Origin: AC-56 sp963702195
GTDB lineage: Bacteria > Actinomycetota > Thermoleophilia > Solirubrobacterales > 70-9
Direction: 5' to 3'
Length of the DNA: 64,000 nt
NCBI GenBank assembly: GCA_963702195.1
Contig: OY969725.1
Location: forward strand, 1,798,001-1,862,000
Positions 17,208 through 24,827 of this stretch are shown here, in pieces. The position numbers and the translations under genes were made by a program. Position 1 is the first letter of the stretch. Every line of letters starts with the position of its first letter. Under the pieces are notes generated by a model. That model was not told the origin of the DNA, did not search any database, and worked only from the letters and a program-made list of their open reading frames with translations.

Positions 17208-17675
17208 TCAGCGCTCCAGGTAGCTCAGCTTGTACTTGCCGATCTGGATCTCGTCGCCGTCCTCGAGGCAGTGCGACTCGATTCGGCGCCGGTTGACGTA
17301 GGTGCCGTTCAGGGAGCCGAGATCGTCGATGTAGAGCCCGTCGCGGCGCCGCACGATGAGCGCGTGGTTGCGGGAGACGGTGACGTCGTCGAGGAATACC
17401 GCGGCGTCAGGGGTCCGGCCGATGCTCATGCGGTCGCTGTCGACGGCGAAGCTCTCACCCGCCCGGCCGCCGCCGGAACGGATCACGAAGGCGGCGCCCG
17501 CCTTGTCGACCTCCTCCTCGACGTCGACCGGCTCGTACTCGCCGGTCTCGCCGACCTTGTAGGCCATGGTCGAAGCGTCCTCGCCCTCGACGCCGCCGAG
17601 GTAGGCACCGCACTTCTGGCAGTAGTTGGCCCCCTCGGGATTGACGAACCCGCACTCGGGACAGTGCAGAGCCAA
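17208..17675 (-). CDS. garA: FHA-domain regulator GarA/OdhI-like with N-terminal zinc ribbon
   Basis: 155 residues. C5-C8 and C19-C22 (CPEC...CQKC) form a rubredoxin-like zinc ribbon, then an acidic linker with Thr36 and Thr44 (KVGETGEYEP), then an FHA domain from ~70: SIGRTPDAAVFLDD, TVSRNHA, LGSLNGTYVN. GarA/OdhI proteins bind and inhibit 2-oxoglutarate dehydrogenase and act on glutamate metabolism until Ser/Thr kinases phosphorylate a Thr in the N-terminal tail, which then folds onto the FHA domain. Here the linker threonines could play that part, although the classical ETT motif is not exact. The zinc ribbon is not found in mycobacterial GarA. The start is TTG, three bases after the upstream stop. 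Confidence 0.82.
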   Translation of the reverse strand: MALHCPECGFVNPEGANYCQKCGAYLGGVEGEDASTMAYKVGETGEYEPVDVEEEVDKAGAAFVIRSGGGRAGESFAVDSDRMSIGRTPDAAVFLDDVTVSRNHALIVRRRDGLYIDDLGSLNGTYVNRRRIESHCLEDGDEIQIGKYKLSYLER

Positions 17676-17678
17676 GGC

Positions 17679-17942
17679 CTAGGCCTCCTCCTCGGAAGGC
17701 TGCGGCACCTTGCCGGCCAGGATGTCGGTGAGCTGCTGGACGTCGTCGCCCGAGATCAACATGTCGCCGGCCTCGCGCTTGGCGCGCAGCCTGTTGACGA
17801 GCTCGGCCCGCAGGATGTCGATCTTGCCGTGCAGGAGTCGCCGACGGTAGGAGACCTCACGCTCCTCGTCCGTGAGCTGGTCGATCAGCTCCTTGAGCTC
17901 CTCGTCGCTCATGGAGCTGACGTCGGGAAAGGTTTCCTCCAA
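17679..17942 (-). CDS. RsiG-like small protein (putative c-di-GMP-binding anti-sigma factor)
   Basis: 87 residues, almost all helical. Residues 27-42 spell E27-x3-S31-x2-R34-x3-H38-x3-D42. This is the c-di-GMP-binding signature of RsiG, E(x)3S(x)2R(x)3Q(x)3D, with His for Gln. In Streptomyces and Rubrobacter, RsiG bound to c-di-GMP holds the sigma factor WhiG; the Rubrobacter form has one motif per chain and works as a homodimer, which fits this short protein. The helices around the motif (MSDEELKELIDQL and RAELVNRLRAKREAG) suit a coiled-coil hairpin. The start is TTG with GAGGGAG upstream. It is first in the operon rsiG-garA-ftsR. Its sigma partner is not in the window. Confidence 0.68.
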   Translation of the reverse strand: MEETFPDVSSMSDEELKELIDQLTDEEREVSYRRRLLHGKIDILRAELVNRLRAKREAGDMLISGDDVQQLTDILAGKVPQPSEEEA

Positions 17943-17977
17943 CTTGCGCGCTCCCTCTCGTGATTGGCCGCTCGCCG

Positions 17978-18004
17978 ATTATAGGCGCGTCGGGCAAAGG
18001 TCAA
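17978..18004 (-). promoter_or_regulatory. Promoter of the rsiG-garA-ftsR operon
   Basis: On the minus strand TTGACC (18004-17999) is followed after 15 bases by a perfect TATAAT (17983-17978). The -10 hexamer ends 35 bases before the TTG start, leaving a leader of about 30 nt. The spacer is two bases shorter than ideal, so an activator may be needed. Two GTTGAG direct repeats lie just upstream (plus strand, about 18005-18016). Confidence 0.6.
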
Positions 18005-18052
18005 GTTGAGGTTGAGCCCATGCAGGAATATTTCCGTGACGCCTCCAAAACG

Positions 18053-18670
18053 TCATTCCCGCCCCCGGCGCATGGCCGCCAGCCCCGTGCGCAGATAGAG
18101 CGCGCTCGCGAGCAGGGAGCCGACGAGCCCCGCGAAGAACATCGCCGGACCGATCCACGCCGCGGTCACCAGCGCCAGGAAGATCCCGCCCATGGTGAGC
18201 CACACCGACCAGCGCCCCACCCAGTTGATCTCCAGGTCGAGGCCGCGCCGGAGCCCCATCTGCGCCACGATCACGGTCACGACCTCCCGGGCCGCCAGGA
18301 TCGCAAGGGCCCACCGCGGCAGGAGCTCGAACTTCCAGCAGACCACGACACCGGCGAGCACCGTCAGCCGATCCACCAGGGGGTCGAGAAGCGCTCCCAT
18401 CCGGCTGTACTGGCCCGTGGCCCGGGCCAGGAACCCGTCGAGGTAATCGCTGGCGGCGATCGCCAGATAGAGAATCGCGGACGCCGCCGTCCGGCCGTCG
18501 CTCGAGCTCAGTGCCAGGTAGAGGAACACCGGGATCCCCGCCAGGCGGATGTATCCGACGAGGTTCGGGATCGTGAGGGGATGTAGCGGCTGCCCGCGGC
18601 GCGTCACCGACGGCTTCGGGCCCGAGCGGTCGAGGCCGAACAGACGGCGCTTGCTCGTGGTCGGCGTCAC
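18053..18670 (-). CDS. pgsA: CDP-alcohol phosphatidyltransferase, PgsA-like
   Basis: 205 residues, integral membrane enzyme with about five or six spans. It carries the full family signature D-x2-DG-x2-AR-x8-G-x3-D-x3-D (SDYLDGFLARATGQYSRMGALLDPLVD, ~89-115, given here as family pattern). It transfers a phosphatidyl group from CDP-diacylglycerol to an alcohol, most likely glycerol-3-phosphate for phosphatidylglycerol, although inositol-phosphate acceptors are used by some actinobacterial relatives. The long cytoplasmic N-terminus (~30 residues) is basic. GTG 18670 overlaps the proS stop as GTGA, so translation is coupled. Closeness to garA/ftsR matches mycobacterial synteny. Confidence 0.85.
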   Translation of the reverse strand: MTPTTSKRRLFGLDRSGPKPSVTRRGQPLHPLTIPNLVGYIRLAGIPVFLYLALSSSDGRTAASAILYLAIAASDYLDGFLARATGQYSRMGALLDPLVDRLTVLAGVVVCWKFELLPRWALAILAAREVVTVIVAQMGLRRGLDLEINWVGRWSVWLTMGGIFLALVTAAWIGPAMFFAGLVGSLLASALYLRTGLAAMRRGRE

Positions 18671-20352
18671 TCCAGGCCGTCGAGGAGCTCGGCGGCGCGG
18701 CCCGCCGCCTCGGACACACCGGGCCGGTCGTCGGCACCGCTGTGTCGCAGCTGCGCCTCGACGACGCCGTCGGCCAGCCCGCGCTTGCCCACGACCAGCC
18801 GCAGCGGACAGCCGAGCAGCTCCGCGTCGGTGAGCTTCTCCCCCGGCCCCGCGTCGCGGTCGTCGTAGACAACCGCAAACCCGGCGTCGGAGAGCTCCGA
18901 ATAGAGGCGGTCCGCCGCCTCCGTGACCTCGTCACCGGCCTTCCCGAGGCCGACGAGGTGCACGTCCCACGGTGTGATCTGCGGCGGCCACACGATCCCC
19001 CGCTCGTCGGCGCGCTGCTCGATCGCCGCCGCGACGGTCCGGGCGGGCCCGATGCCGTAGCACCCCATGACGATCGGTCGCTCGGTGCCGTCCTCATCCA
19101 GGTAGTTCGCTCCCAGCGGCTCGGTGTAGCGCGTCCCCAGCTTGAAGATCTGCCCGACCTCGATCGCCGGCTCGATCTCGATCGGATGGCCGCCGGGCGC
19201 GAGGTCACCAGCCTCGACCGACCGCACGTCCATCTCCTCGAACGGAAAGTCCCGGCCCGGCTCGACACCGATCAGGTGCGCGTCGGGCTTGTTCGCGCCG
19301 CACACGTACCCAGCGCCCACGATCGCCGCATCCTTGATCACGGGCAGGTCGGTGTCAACCGGCCCGATGAATCCGGCCGGGCCGAGTCGCTCGGCGATCT
19401 CGTCGGGATGCGCGGGGCGGAAGTCCGCGCCCAGCGCGTTCCGGAGCTTGATCTCGTTCAGGCGGTGGTCACCGCGGACGAGCACGATCAGCATGCGATC
19501 GTCGCCCACCACCACTGGCAGCGCCTTGAGCAGGGCACCGGCGGGCACGCCGAGCCCACCGGAGACCTCCTCGACGGTGGTCATCCCGGGCGTGGGGGCC
19601 TCCCGGGGCTCGTCCAGGGGCGGCGGCAGCTCGACGGGCTGGGGCTCGGCGCTTGCGACCTCGACGTTGGCCGCATAGCCGGGAGCAATGGCGACGTCGT
19701 TCTCGCCCGCGGGACAGGGCGCCAGGAACTCGTGGGCCCCCGTCCCGCCCATCATCCCCACGTCGGCCTCCACGCAGTAGGTCCGAAGCCCGCAGCGGTC
19801 GAAGATCCGCTGGTAGGCGCCCTTGTGGAGCTCGTAGGAGCGATCGAGCCCGTCGGCGTCGCGGTCGAACGAGTAGGCATCCTTCATCGTGAACTCGCGC
19901 GTGCGGAGGACGCCCGCCCGCGGCCGCGGCTCGTCGCGCTCCTTGATCTGCAGGTGGTAGAGGATCTTGGGCAGCTCGCGGTAGGAGCGAACGTCACGGG
20001 CGACGTGGAACGTGACCGCCTCCTCGTTGGTCATCGCGAGCACCAGGGGCGCGTCCCTGCGGTCCTTCAGCTTGAAGAGCTCCTCGATGTCGTAGCGCCC
20101 CGTTCGCTGCCAGAGCTCGGCCGGTTGGAGCACCGGCATCAGCATCTCCTGGCCGCCGATCGCGTCCATCTCCTCGCGGACAATCGCCTCGACTCGCTTG
20201 ACGACGCGGTATCCGGCCGGGAGGAAGGTCCACATCCCCGCGCCGAGCTGCCGGATGAGGCCGGCGCGCACCATGAGCTTGTGCGAGAGCGCCTCGGCGT
20301 CCGCGGGATCGTCGCGGAGCGTCGGCAGGAAATAGGTGGAAAGGCGGCTCAT
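18667..20352 (-). CDS. proS: Prolyl-tRNA synthetase
   Basis: 561 residues, class II, bacterial (ProS-type) architecture. Motif 1 lies around 60-90, TNEEAVTF near 108-115 and motif 2 as LRTREFTMKDAYSF near 148-161. An inserted editing domain (INS) spans about 230-390 (VPAGALLKALPVVV...RGDHRLNEIKLRNALGA), motif 3 region is MGCYGIGPARTV near 438-449, and the anticodon-binding domain closes the chain. It charges tRNA-Pro and the INS domain hydrolyses Ala-tRNA-Pro. A TAGGCT hexamer lies 9 bases before the ATG. It is coupled by GTGA to pgsA and lies downstream of ispG, a housekeeping grouping with the dxr-rseP genes. Confidence 0.97.
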   Translation of the reverse strand: MSRLSTYFLPTLRDDPADAEALSHKLMVRAGLIRQLGAGMWTFLPAGYRVVKRVEAIVREEMDAIGGQEMLMPVLQPAELWQRTGRYDIEELFKLKDRRDAPLVLAMTNEEAVTFHVARDVRSYRELPKILYHLQIKERDEPRPRAGVLRTREFTMKDAYSFDRDADGLDRSYELHKGAYQRIFDRCGLRTYCVEADVGMMGGTGAHEFLAPCPAGENDVAIAPGYAANVEVASAEPQPVELPPPLDEPREAPTPGMTTVEEVSGGLGVPAGALLKALPVVVGDDRMLIVLVRGDHRLNEIKLRNALGADFRPAHPDEIAERLGPAGFIGPVDTDLPVIKDAAIVGAGYVCGANKPDAHLIGVEPGRDFPFEEMDVRSVEAGDLAPGGHPIEIEPAIEVGQIFKLGTRYTEPLGANYLDEDGTERPIVMGCYGIGPARTVAAAIEQRADERGIVWPPQITPWDVHLVGLGKAGDEVTEAADRLYSELSDAGFAVVYDDRDAGPGEKLTDAELLGCPLRLVVGKRGLADGVVEAQLRHSGADDRPGVSEAAGRAAELLDGLE

Positions 20353-20396
20353 CGCGCCGCGAGCCTACCGAGGGAGCAAGGCAATGAGGGCCGCGA

Positions 20397-21731
20397 TCAG
20401 GTGCGGGTGAAACGGCGGCCCGTGACCGGCGATGCGTCCTCGTCAAGCGCCGGCCGCGTGCTCCGCTTCGCGTCCGCCGCGGCCGGGTCTGCTGAGGGAC
20501 GTCCCTTGATCGGCTGGAGGAAGGGCTCGGCGGTGACGTCGAGGCCCTTCTCCTTGGCCGCCTCCGCCTCCATCTGCGCGATCCGCTCAGGCGTGAGCTC
20601 GTCGGCGTTCTCGTCCTCGATCTTCTGCAGCCACTCGGCGCCTTCGGCGGCCTTGCGCGCGTCGACGTCGACGGCGCCGTGGTCGAGCGACTTGTCGATC
20701 TCCTCGAACAGGGCGTCGACCAGGTCGTCCTGGGGCACCTTCCGCAGCGGCTTGCCGTGGGCGAAGATCAGACCCTCGTTCTTGGCGCCCGTGATGCCGA
20801 AGTCGGCGTGCGAGGCCTCGCCGATGCCGTTGACGGCACAGCCGAGGACGGCCACCTCGACCGGCTCGACGTACTGCTCGAGGCGCTCCTCGATCTCCGC
20901 GACGACCGTGTCCATGTCGAACTGCAGGCGCCCGCACGTCGGGCACGCGATCAGCACCGGGCCACGCTCGCGGAGCTGAAGCGCCTTGAGGATCTCCCAG
21001 GCGACCTTCACCTCCTCCTCTGCGTGGAAGGTCGAGAGGCTGATGCGGATGGTGTCCCCCACCCCGTCTGCCAGCAGCGTCCCCAGACCGACCGCCGATT
21101 TCAGCGAGCCCGACCACTTGGTGCCGGCCTCGGTGATGCCGAGGTGGATCGGATACTCGATCTTCGACGCGAGGAGACGGTTCGCGGCGATTGTGTTGGG
21201 AACGTTCGTGGACTTGATCGACACCTTGAAGTTCTCGAAGTCCAACCGCTCCATGAGCTCGACGAACTCGACCGCGGCCTCCACGAGGGCCTCGACCGGA
21301 CTCTCCCGCTCGAGCTCGTGCAGGTGCTTGGGCAGCGAGCCGGAGTTGACCCCGATCCGCATCGGCACGCCGGCGGCGGTCGCCCTCTCGGCGACCTGGG
21401 CGACCTTGTCCGGGCCACCGATGTTGCCCGGGTTGAGGCGGACGCAGTGGGCGCCGGCGTCGATCGCCTTCAGCGCCAGCGTGTAGTTGAAGTGGATGTC
21501 GGCGATCACCGGGATCGGCGAGTCGGCGACGATCGTCCGGAGCGCCTCGACGTCCTTCTCGCGAGGAACGGCGACGCGCACGAGGTCCGAGCCCGCCTCG
21601 GCGACCTTGCGGATCTGGTCCATGGTCGCCCCGAGATTCGCGGTCTCGGTCTTGGTCATCGTCTGGACGACCACCGGCGCACCGCCGCCGATCGGCACGT
21701 CCTTGACCCAGATCTGTCGCTTGGAAGCCAT
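20397..21731 (-). CDS. ispG: 4-hydroxy-3-methylbut-2-en-1-yl diphosphate synthase
   Basis: 444 residues from ATG 21731 (a TTG at 21740 is less likely because the -10-like TACCCT covers it). Penultimate step of the MEP isoprenoid pathway: reductive opening of MEcPP using a [4Fe-4S] cluster. TIM-barrel N-terminal part with RLNPGNIGG, then the cluster cysteines in ACPTCGR and LGCAVNGIGE. The last ~70 residues after the conserved core form an acidic, Ala/Glu-rich tail not needed by the family. Part of it (bases 20450-20498) is encoded by a copy of a dispersed repeat. It shares the neighbourhood with dxr, the committed step of the same pathway. Confidence 0.96.
   Translation of the reverse strand: MASKRQIWVKDVPIGGGAPVVVQTMTKTETANLGATMDQIRKVAEAGSDLVRVAVPREKDVEALRTIVADSPIPVIADIHFNYTLALKAIDAGAHCVRLNPGNIGGPDKVAQVAERATAAGVPMRIGVNSGSLPKHLHELERESPVEALVEAAVEFVELMERLDFENFKVSIKSTNVPNTIAANRLLASKIEYPIHLGITEAGTKWSGSLKSAVGLGTLLADGVGDTIRISLSTFHAEEEVKVAWEILKALQLRERGPVLIACPTCGRLQFDMDTVVAEIEERLEQYVEPVEVAVLGCAVNGIGEASHADFGITGAKNEGLIFAHGKPLRKVPQDDLVDALFEEIDKSLDHGAVDVDARKAAEGAEWLQKIEDENADELTPERIAQMEAEAAKEKGLDVTAEPFLQPIKGRPSADPAAADAKRSTRPALDEDASPVTGRRFTRT
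20450..20498. repeat. Dispersed ~50-bp repeat, copy D (in ispG 3' end)
   Basis: Copy D shares CCGGCCGC, CTCCGCT-N-CGCGTCCG and CGGCCGGGTCT with copy C at 29689, with a one-base length difference, and the core CTCCGCTTCGCGTCC with copy A. It is translated into the C-terminal tail of IspG. Confidence 0.6.
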
Positions 21732-21739
21732 CCGACGCA

Positions 21740-21745
21740 AGGGTA
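21740..21745 (-). promoter_or_regulatory. -10-like hexamer TACCCT before ispG
   Basis: Read on the minus strand, TACCCT ends 8 bases before ATG 21731. No Shine-Dalgarno lies between, so the transcript may be leaderless or nearly so. Confidence 0.4.
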
Positions 21746-21770
21746 CCGACGGAGGACTCAGGCCCTGCGT

Positions 21771-23579
21771 TCAGGCGTCGTAAAGCGAGTCGATCTCGCC
21801 GGCGTACTTCTCGGCGATCGGCTTGCGCTTCAGCTTCATCGTCGGCGTCAACTCGTCGCCGCCCGGCTCCCAGTCGACCGGGAGGATCCGAAAGCGCTTC
21901 ACCTGCTCAACGCGGGCGAGCTCCTCGTTCGCCACGTCGAGGCCCTTCTGGACCTCGGCGATCAGCTCCTCGTTGTCGGAGAGGGCCGCGAGGTCGTCGC
22001 CGGCGCCGTGTTCCGACGCCCAGGCCTTGGCGGCCTCCGGGTCGAGCGTGAGCAGCGCGCTGATGTACTTGCGCTTGTCGCCGATGGCGACCGCCTGGCT
22101 GACCAGCGGGACCTGCTTCAGGCGGGCCTCGATGTTTGCCGGGGAGAGGTTCTTCCCGGCCGCCGTGATGATCAGCTCCTTCTTGCGGTCGACGATCTTC
22201 AGGTAGCCGTCCGAGTCGAACTCGCCGATGTCGCCGGTCATGAGGTAGCCGTCGTCGGTGAAGGTCTCCTGGGTCTTCTCCGGCAGGTTGCGGTAGCCCG
22301 TCATCACCACGTACCCCTTCACCAGGACCTCGCCGTCCTCGGCCAGCTTCACGTCGATCCCGGGACCGGGCGGGCCGACGGTGCCGATCTTGATCCGCTC
22401 GCGCGGGTTGCAGGTTCCGGCGCCGGTGGTCTCGGACATGCCCCAGAGCTCCGCCAGCGGGATCCCCAGCGCATGGAAGAACTCGATCACCTCGGGCGGC
22501 GTCGGGGCCGCCCCGACGTTGCACGCCTCGAGCTCGTCGAGGCCGAGGTGCGCCCGGAGGTTCGAGAACACCTGCTCATCGGCCCTCGCGACGCGCTCCG
22601 CGAGCTCCTCGGGAACCTCCTCCCCGCGCTGCTCGAGCCGCACCTTCTCGAGCGACGCGTCCATCGCGTCCTGCATCGGCTTGCGCTGCTCCTCGGGAAC
22701 CCCGGCGAGCATCTGCTCGAGGCCCGCTTTGAGCTTCTCCCAGATCCGGGGAACGGCGAAGAACCAGGTCGGCTTCACCTCGGGCAGGTACTCGATGACC
22801 TTCCTCGGGTCCGGGCAGCAGGTGATCTCAAAGCCGCAGAGCATCGGCAGGTAGTGGCTCACGTTGCGCTCCGCGACGTGCGCCATCGGCAGGTAGGAGA
22901 CGATCCGCCCGCCGTCGGGGAACTGGATCATCTCGTCGTAGGAGCGAACGGTCTCGCAGATGTTGTTGTGGGTGATCTGCACGCCCTTAGGCGGCCCGGT
23001 GGTCCCCGAGGTGTAGATCAGGGTCAGCAGGTCGTCCGGCTCGACCGCCTGCCAGGCGGCCTCGAAGTCGAACTCGTCGTCGCCCGCGGAGATCAACCCC
23101 TCCAGTGACATCGCGCCCTCGGGCGGATCGCCATCCACCACGACGACGTGCTCCAGCGTGTCGGAGGCGTCGCGGGCGGCGATGATCTTGTCCGCGTACT
23201 GCTGCTCGGTGATGGCGATCCTGCTGCCGGCGTCGGCCACCAGATGCTCGATCTGCTCGGGCGTGTAGGTGTTGTAGATCGAGAACGGCACCGCGCCGAG
23301 GTGCATGGCAGCGGAATCCGCGAAGTGGAACTCCGGGCGGTTCACCATCATCAGCGCCACCGTGTCGTCCTTGCCCACGCCCAGAGCGGCGAGGCCCGCG
23401 GCGACGGCACGAACCCGATCGGCGTACTCGCCCCAGGTGCAGCTGAACTCGTCGCCCATGGTGCGGATCGCCACCCGGTCAGGGTGGGCCTCGGCGGTCA
23501 GCTGGAAAGCCTCGCAAGCCGTCCTCGCGTCGAGCGCGACGGGACGCTCGGTGCCCCTCTCGGCGGTCTTCACCTCCAC
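21771..23579 (-). CDS. Long-chain fatty acid--CoA ligase (AMP-forming)
   Basis: 602 residues, ANL superfamily, FadD15/long-chain ACS type. The P-loop is LIYTSGTTGPPKGV around 189-202, the A5-type motif is LWGMSETTG near 377-385, and TGDIGEFDSDGYLKIVDRKK with the hinge follows near 450-470. A catalytic Lys is expected in LTPTMKLKRK near the end. It activates fatty acids to acyl-CoA at the membrane, feeding beta-oxidation or, together with the WS/DGAT of this genome, storage lipid. The start is GTG with TGGAG just upstream. It lies between rseP and ispG, which are adjacent in many actinobacteria, so it looks like an insertion into a conserved order. Confidence 0.93.
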   Translation of the reverse strand: MEVKTAERGTERPVALDARTACEAFQLTAEAHPDRVAIRTMGDEFSCTWGEYADRVRAVAAGLAALGVGKDDTVALMMVNRPEFHFADSAAMHLGAVPFSIYNTYTPEQIEHLVADAGSRIAITEQQYADKIIAARDASDTLEHVVVVDGDPPEGAMSLEGLISAGDDEFDFEAAWQAVEPDDLLTLIYTSGTTGPPKGVQITHNNICETVRSYDEMIQFPDGGRIVSYLPMAHVAERNVSHYLPMLCGFEITCCPDPRKVIEYLPEVKPTWFFAVPRIWEKLKAGLEQMLAGVPEEQRKPMQDAMDASLEKVRLEQRGEEVPEELAERVARADEQVFSNLRAHLGLDELEACNVGAAPTPPEVIEFFHALGIPLAELWGMSETTGAGTCNPRERIKIGTVGPPGPGIDVKLAEDGEVLVKGYVVMTGYRNLPEKTQETFTDDGYLMTGDIGEFDSDGYLKIVDRKKELIITAAGKNLSPANIEARLKQVPLVSQAVAIGDKRKYISALLTLDPEAAKAWASEHGAGDDLAALSDNEELIAEVQKGLDVANEELARVEQVKRFRILPVDWEPGGDELTPTMKLKRKPIAEKYAGEIDSLYDA

Positions 23580-23618
23580 TCCAGGCAGAAGCCTACCCCG
23601 AGAGACCGGGGTCCGCGC

Positions 23619-24827
23619 CTAGCGGATTGTGAGCCCCCCGTTGTTGAGCGCGTGGATGTCATTCGAGAGGCCGATCGCGAACAGGATCATCACCAGCAGG
23701 AAGCCGACCACGCTCGCACGCTCCATCACGCTGAACGACACCCGCCGCCCGCGGACCTTCTCGACCAGGCTCCAGAAGATATGCCCGCCGTCGAGCGGCA
23801 GGAACGGGAACAGGTTGATGATCGCCAGCGAGAGGCTGATGAACGCGATCAGCGTCAGTGCCTCGGCAACGCCGTACTGGACCGCCTGCTGCGTCACGTC
23901 GGAGATCCCGACGATGCCGTGGATCTTCTTGCGCTGCTGCGGCTCCAAGATCTTTCCGAACACCCCGAGTGTGCCGGTGGTGACGCGCCACATCTCGCTG
24001 GCCGCATGCCCCGCAGCCGCGGGCGGCGACTGCCCGATCGACTTGGAGCCGTAGCTGAAGCCGAGCCGCATCCGCTTGGTCTGCTCGTCGTAGAACGGCG
24101 TGACCGAGAGATGCTCGACCTGGCCGTTCCGCTTGATCTTCAAGTCGACCGGCGTCTTCGCCCTGCACCCGCCGGTCGGCGGCTGAACGGCGCACTTGTG
24201 CTTCGACACGAGGTTGATGAAGTGGGAGGCGCGCTCCTGCTGGGAGAGGTTCGGGAAGCTCTTGCCGTCGACCGCCAGGATCTTGTCCCCGGTCGCGAGG
24301 TGCGCCGCGGCCGGCGTGCCGGACTCCACCGCTCCGACCTGACCGTCGAACTTGTTCAGGCTCAGCGAGACCGCGAACAGGAGCACGAAGGCGAGGAGCA
24401 GGTTCATGCCGGGCCCCGCGCCGATGACGACGATCCGCTTCCAGACGGGCTGGTTGTAGTAGGCGCGCTTCAGGACGTCGGGCGGCAGCGGCTCGCTCGA
24501 GCGGCCCTGGCCGGCGCCCTCCACCTTCGTCATCACGCCGCCGCCTTGCTTCGAGTCATCCCCGTCGGCCGGCGCCGGCTTGAGCTCGTCCGGGTTCATC
24601 CCGGTGATCTTCACGAAGCCCCCGAGCGGGATCGCGCCAATCCCGTACTCGGTCTCGCCGCGCTTGATGCTGACGACCTTGGGCGGGAAGAACAGGAAGA
24701 AGCGCTCGACTCGCATGCCGGTGGCCTTCGCGGCGATGAAGTGACCGAACTCGTGGATGATGATCAGGAAGGCGAACCCCGCCACCGTCAGCGCCCAGGG
24801 CCACCCGCTCGAGATGATCGCGCTCAC
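23619..24827 (-). CDS. rseP: Site-2 protease RseP (RIP metalloprotease)
   Basis: 402 residues. Zinc-dependent intramembrane protease. HEFGH at 25-29 in the first helix supplies two zinc ligands and the catalytic Glu; NLFPFLPLDGGH near the C-terminal helices supplies the Asp ligand. A PDZ domain lies between (about 190-270, GTPAAAHLATGDKILAVDGK). It cuts anti-sigma factors within the membrane after first-site cleavage (Rip1/RasP role). A ~45-residue Gln/Gly-rich insert lies before the second membrane helix. GTG 24827 overlaps the dxr stop as GTGA, the conserved actinobacterial dxr-rip order. Confidence 0.95.
   Translation of the reverse strand: MSAIISSGWPWALTVAGFAFLIIIHEFGHFIAAKATGMRVERFFLFFPPKVVSIKRGETEYGIGAIPLGGFVKITGMNPDELKPAPADGDDSKQGGGVMTKVEGAGQGRSSEPLPPDVLKRAYYNQPVWKRIVVIGAGPGMNLLLAFVLLFAVSLSLNKFDGQVGAVESGTPAAAHLATGDKILAVDGKSFPNLSQQERASHFINLVSKHKCAVQPPTGGCRAKTPVDLKIKRNGQVEHLSVTPFYDEQTKRMRLGFSYGSKSIGQSPPAAAGHAASEMWRVTTGTLGVFGKILEPQQRKKIHGIVGISDVTQQAVQYGVAEALTLIAFISLSLAIINLFPFLPLDGGHIFWSLVEKVRGRRVSFSVMERASVVGFLLVMILFAIGLSNDIHALNNGGLTIR

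Noticed and set aside
17971..17985. WhiG/FliA-type promoter (GCCGATTA similar to GCCGATAA) near the rsiG start
   Set aside because: On neither strand does a TAAA/TCAA -35 sit at the right distance; the housekeeping TTGACC/TATAAT pair explains the site better.
20679..23108. Very long plus-strand open frames (also 18742-20979, 60041-62380, 4170-5888) and minus-strand frames such as 25969-28341 and 57926-59968
   Set aside because: They lie antisense to, or in other frames of, well-identified genes, have low-complexity Arg/Gly/Ala/Pro composition, and arise from the high GC content, which removes stops.
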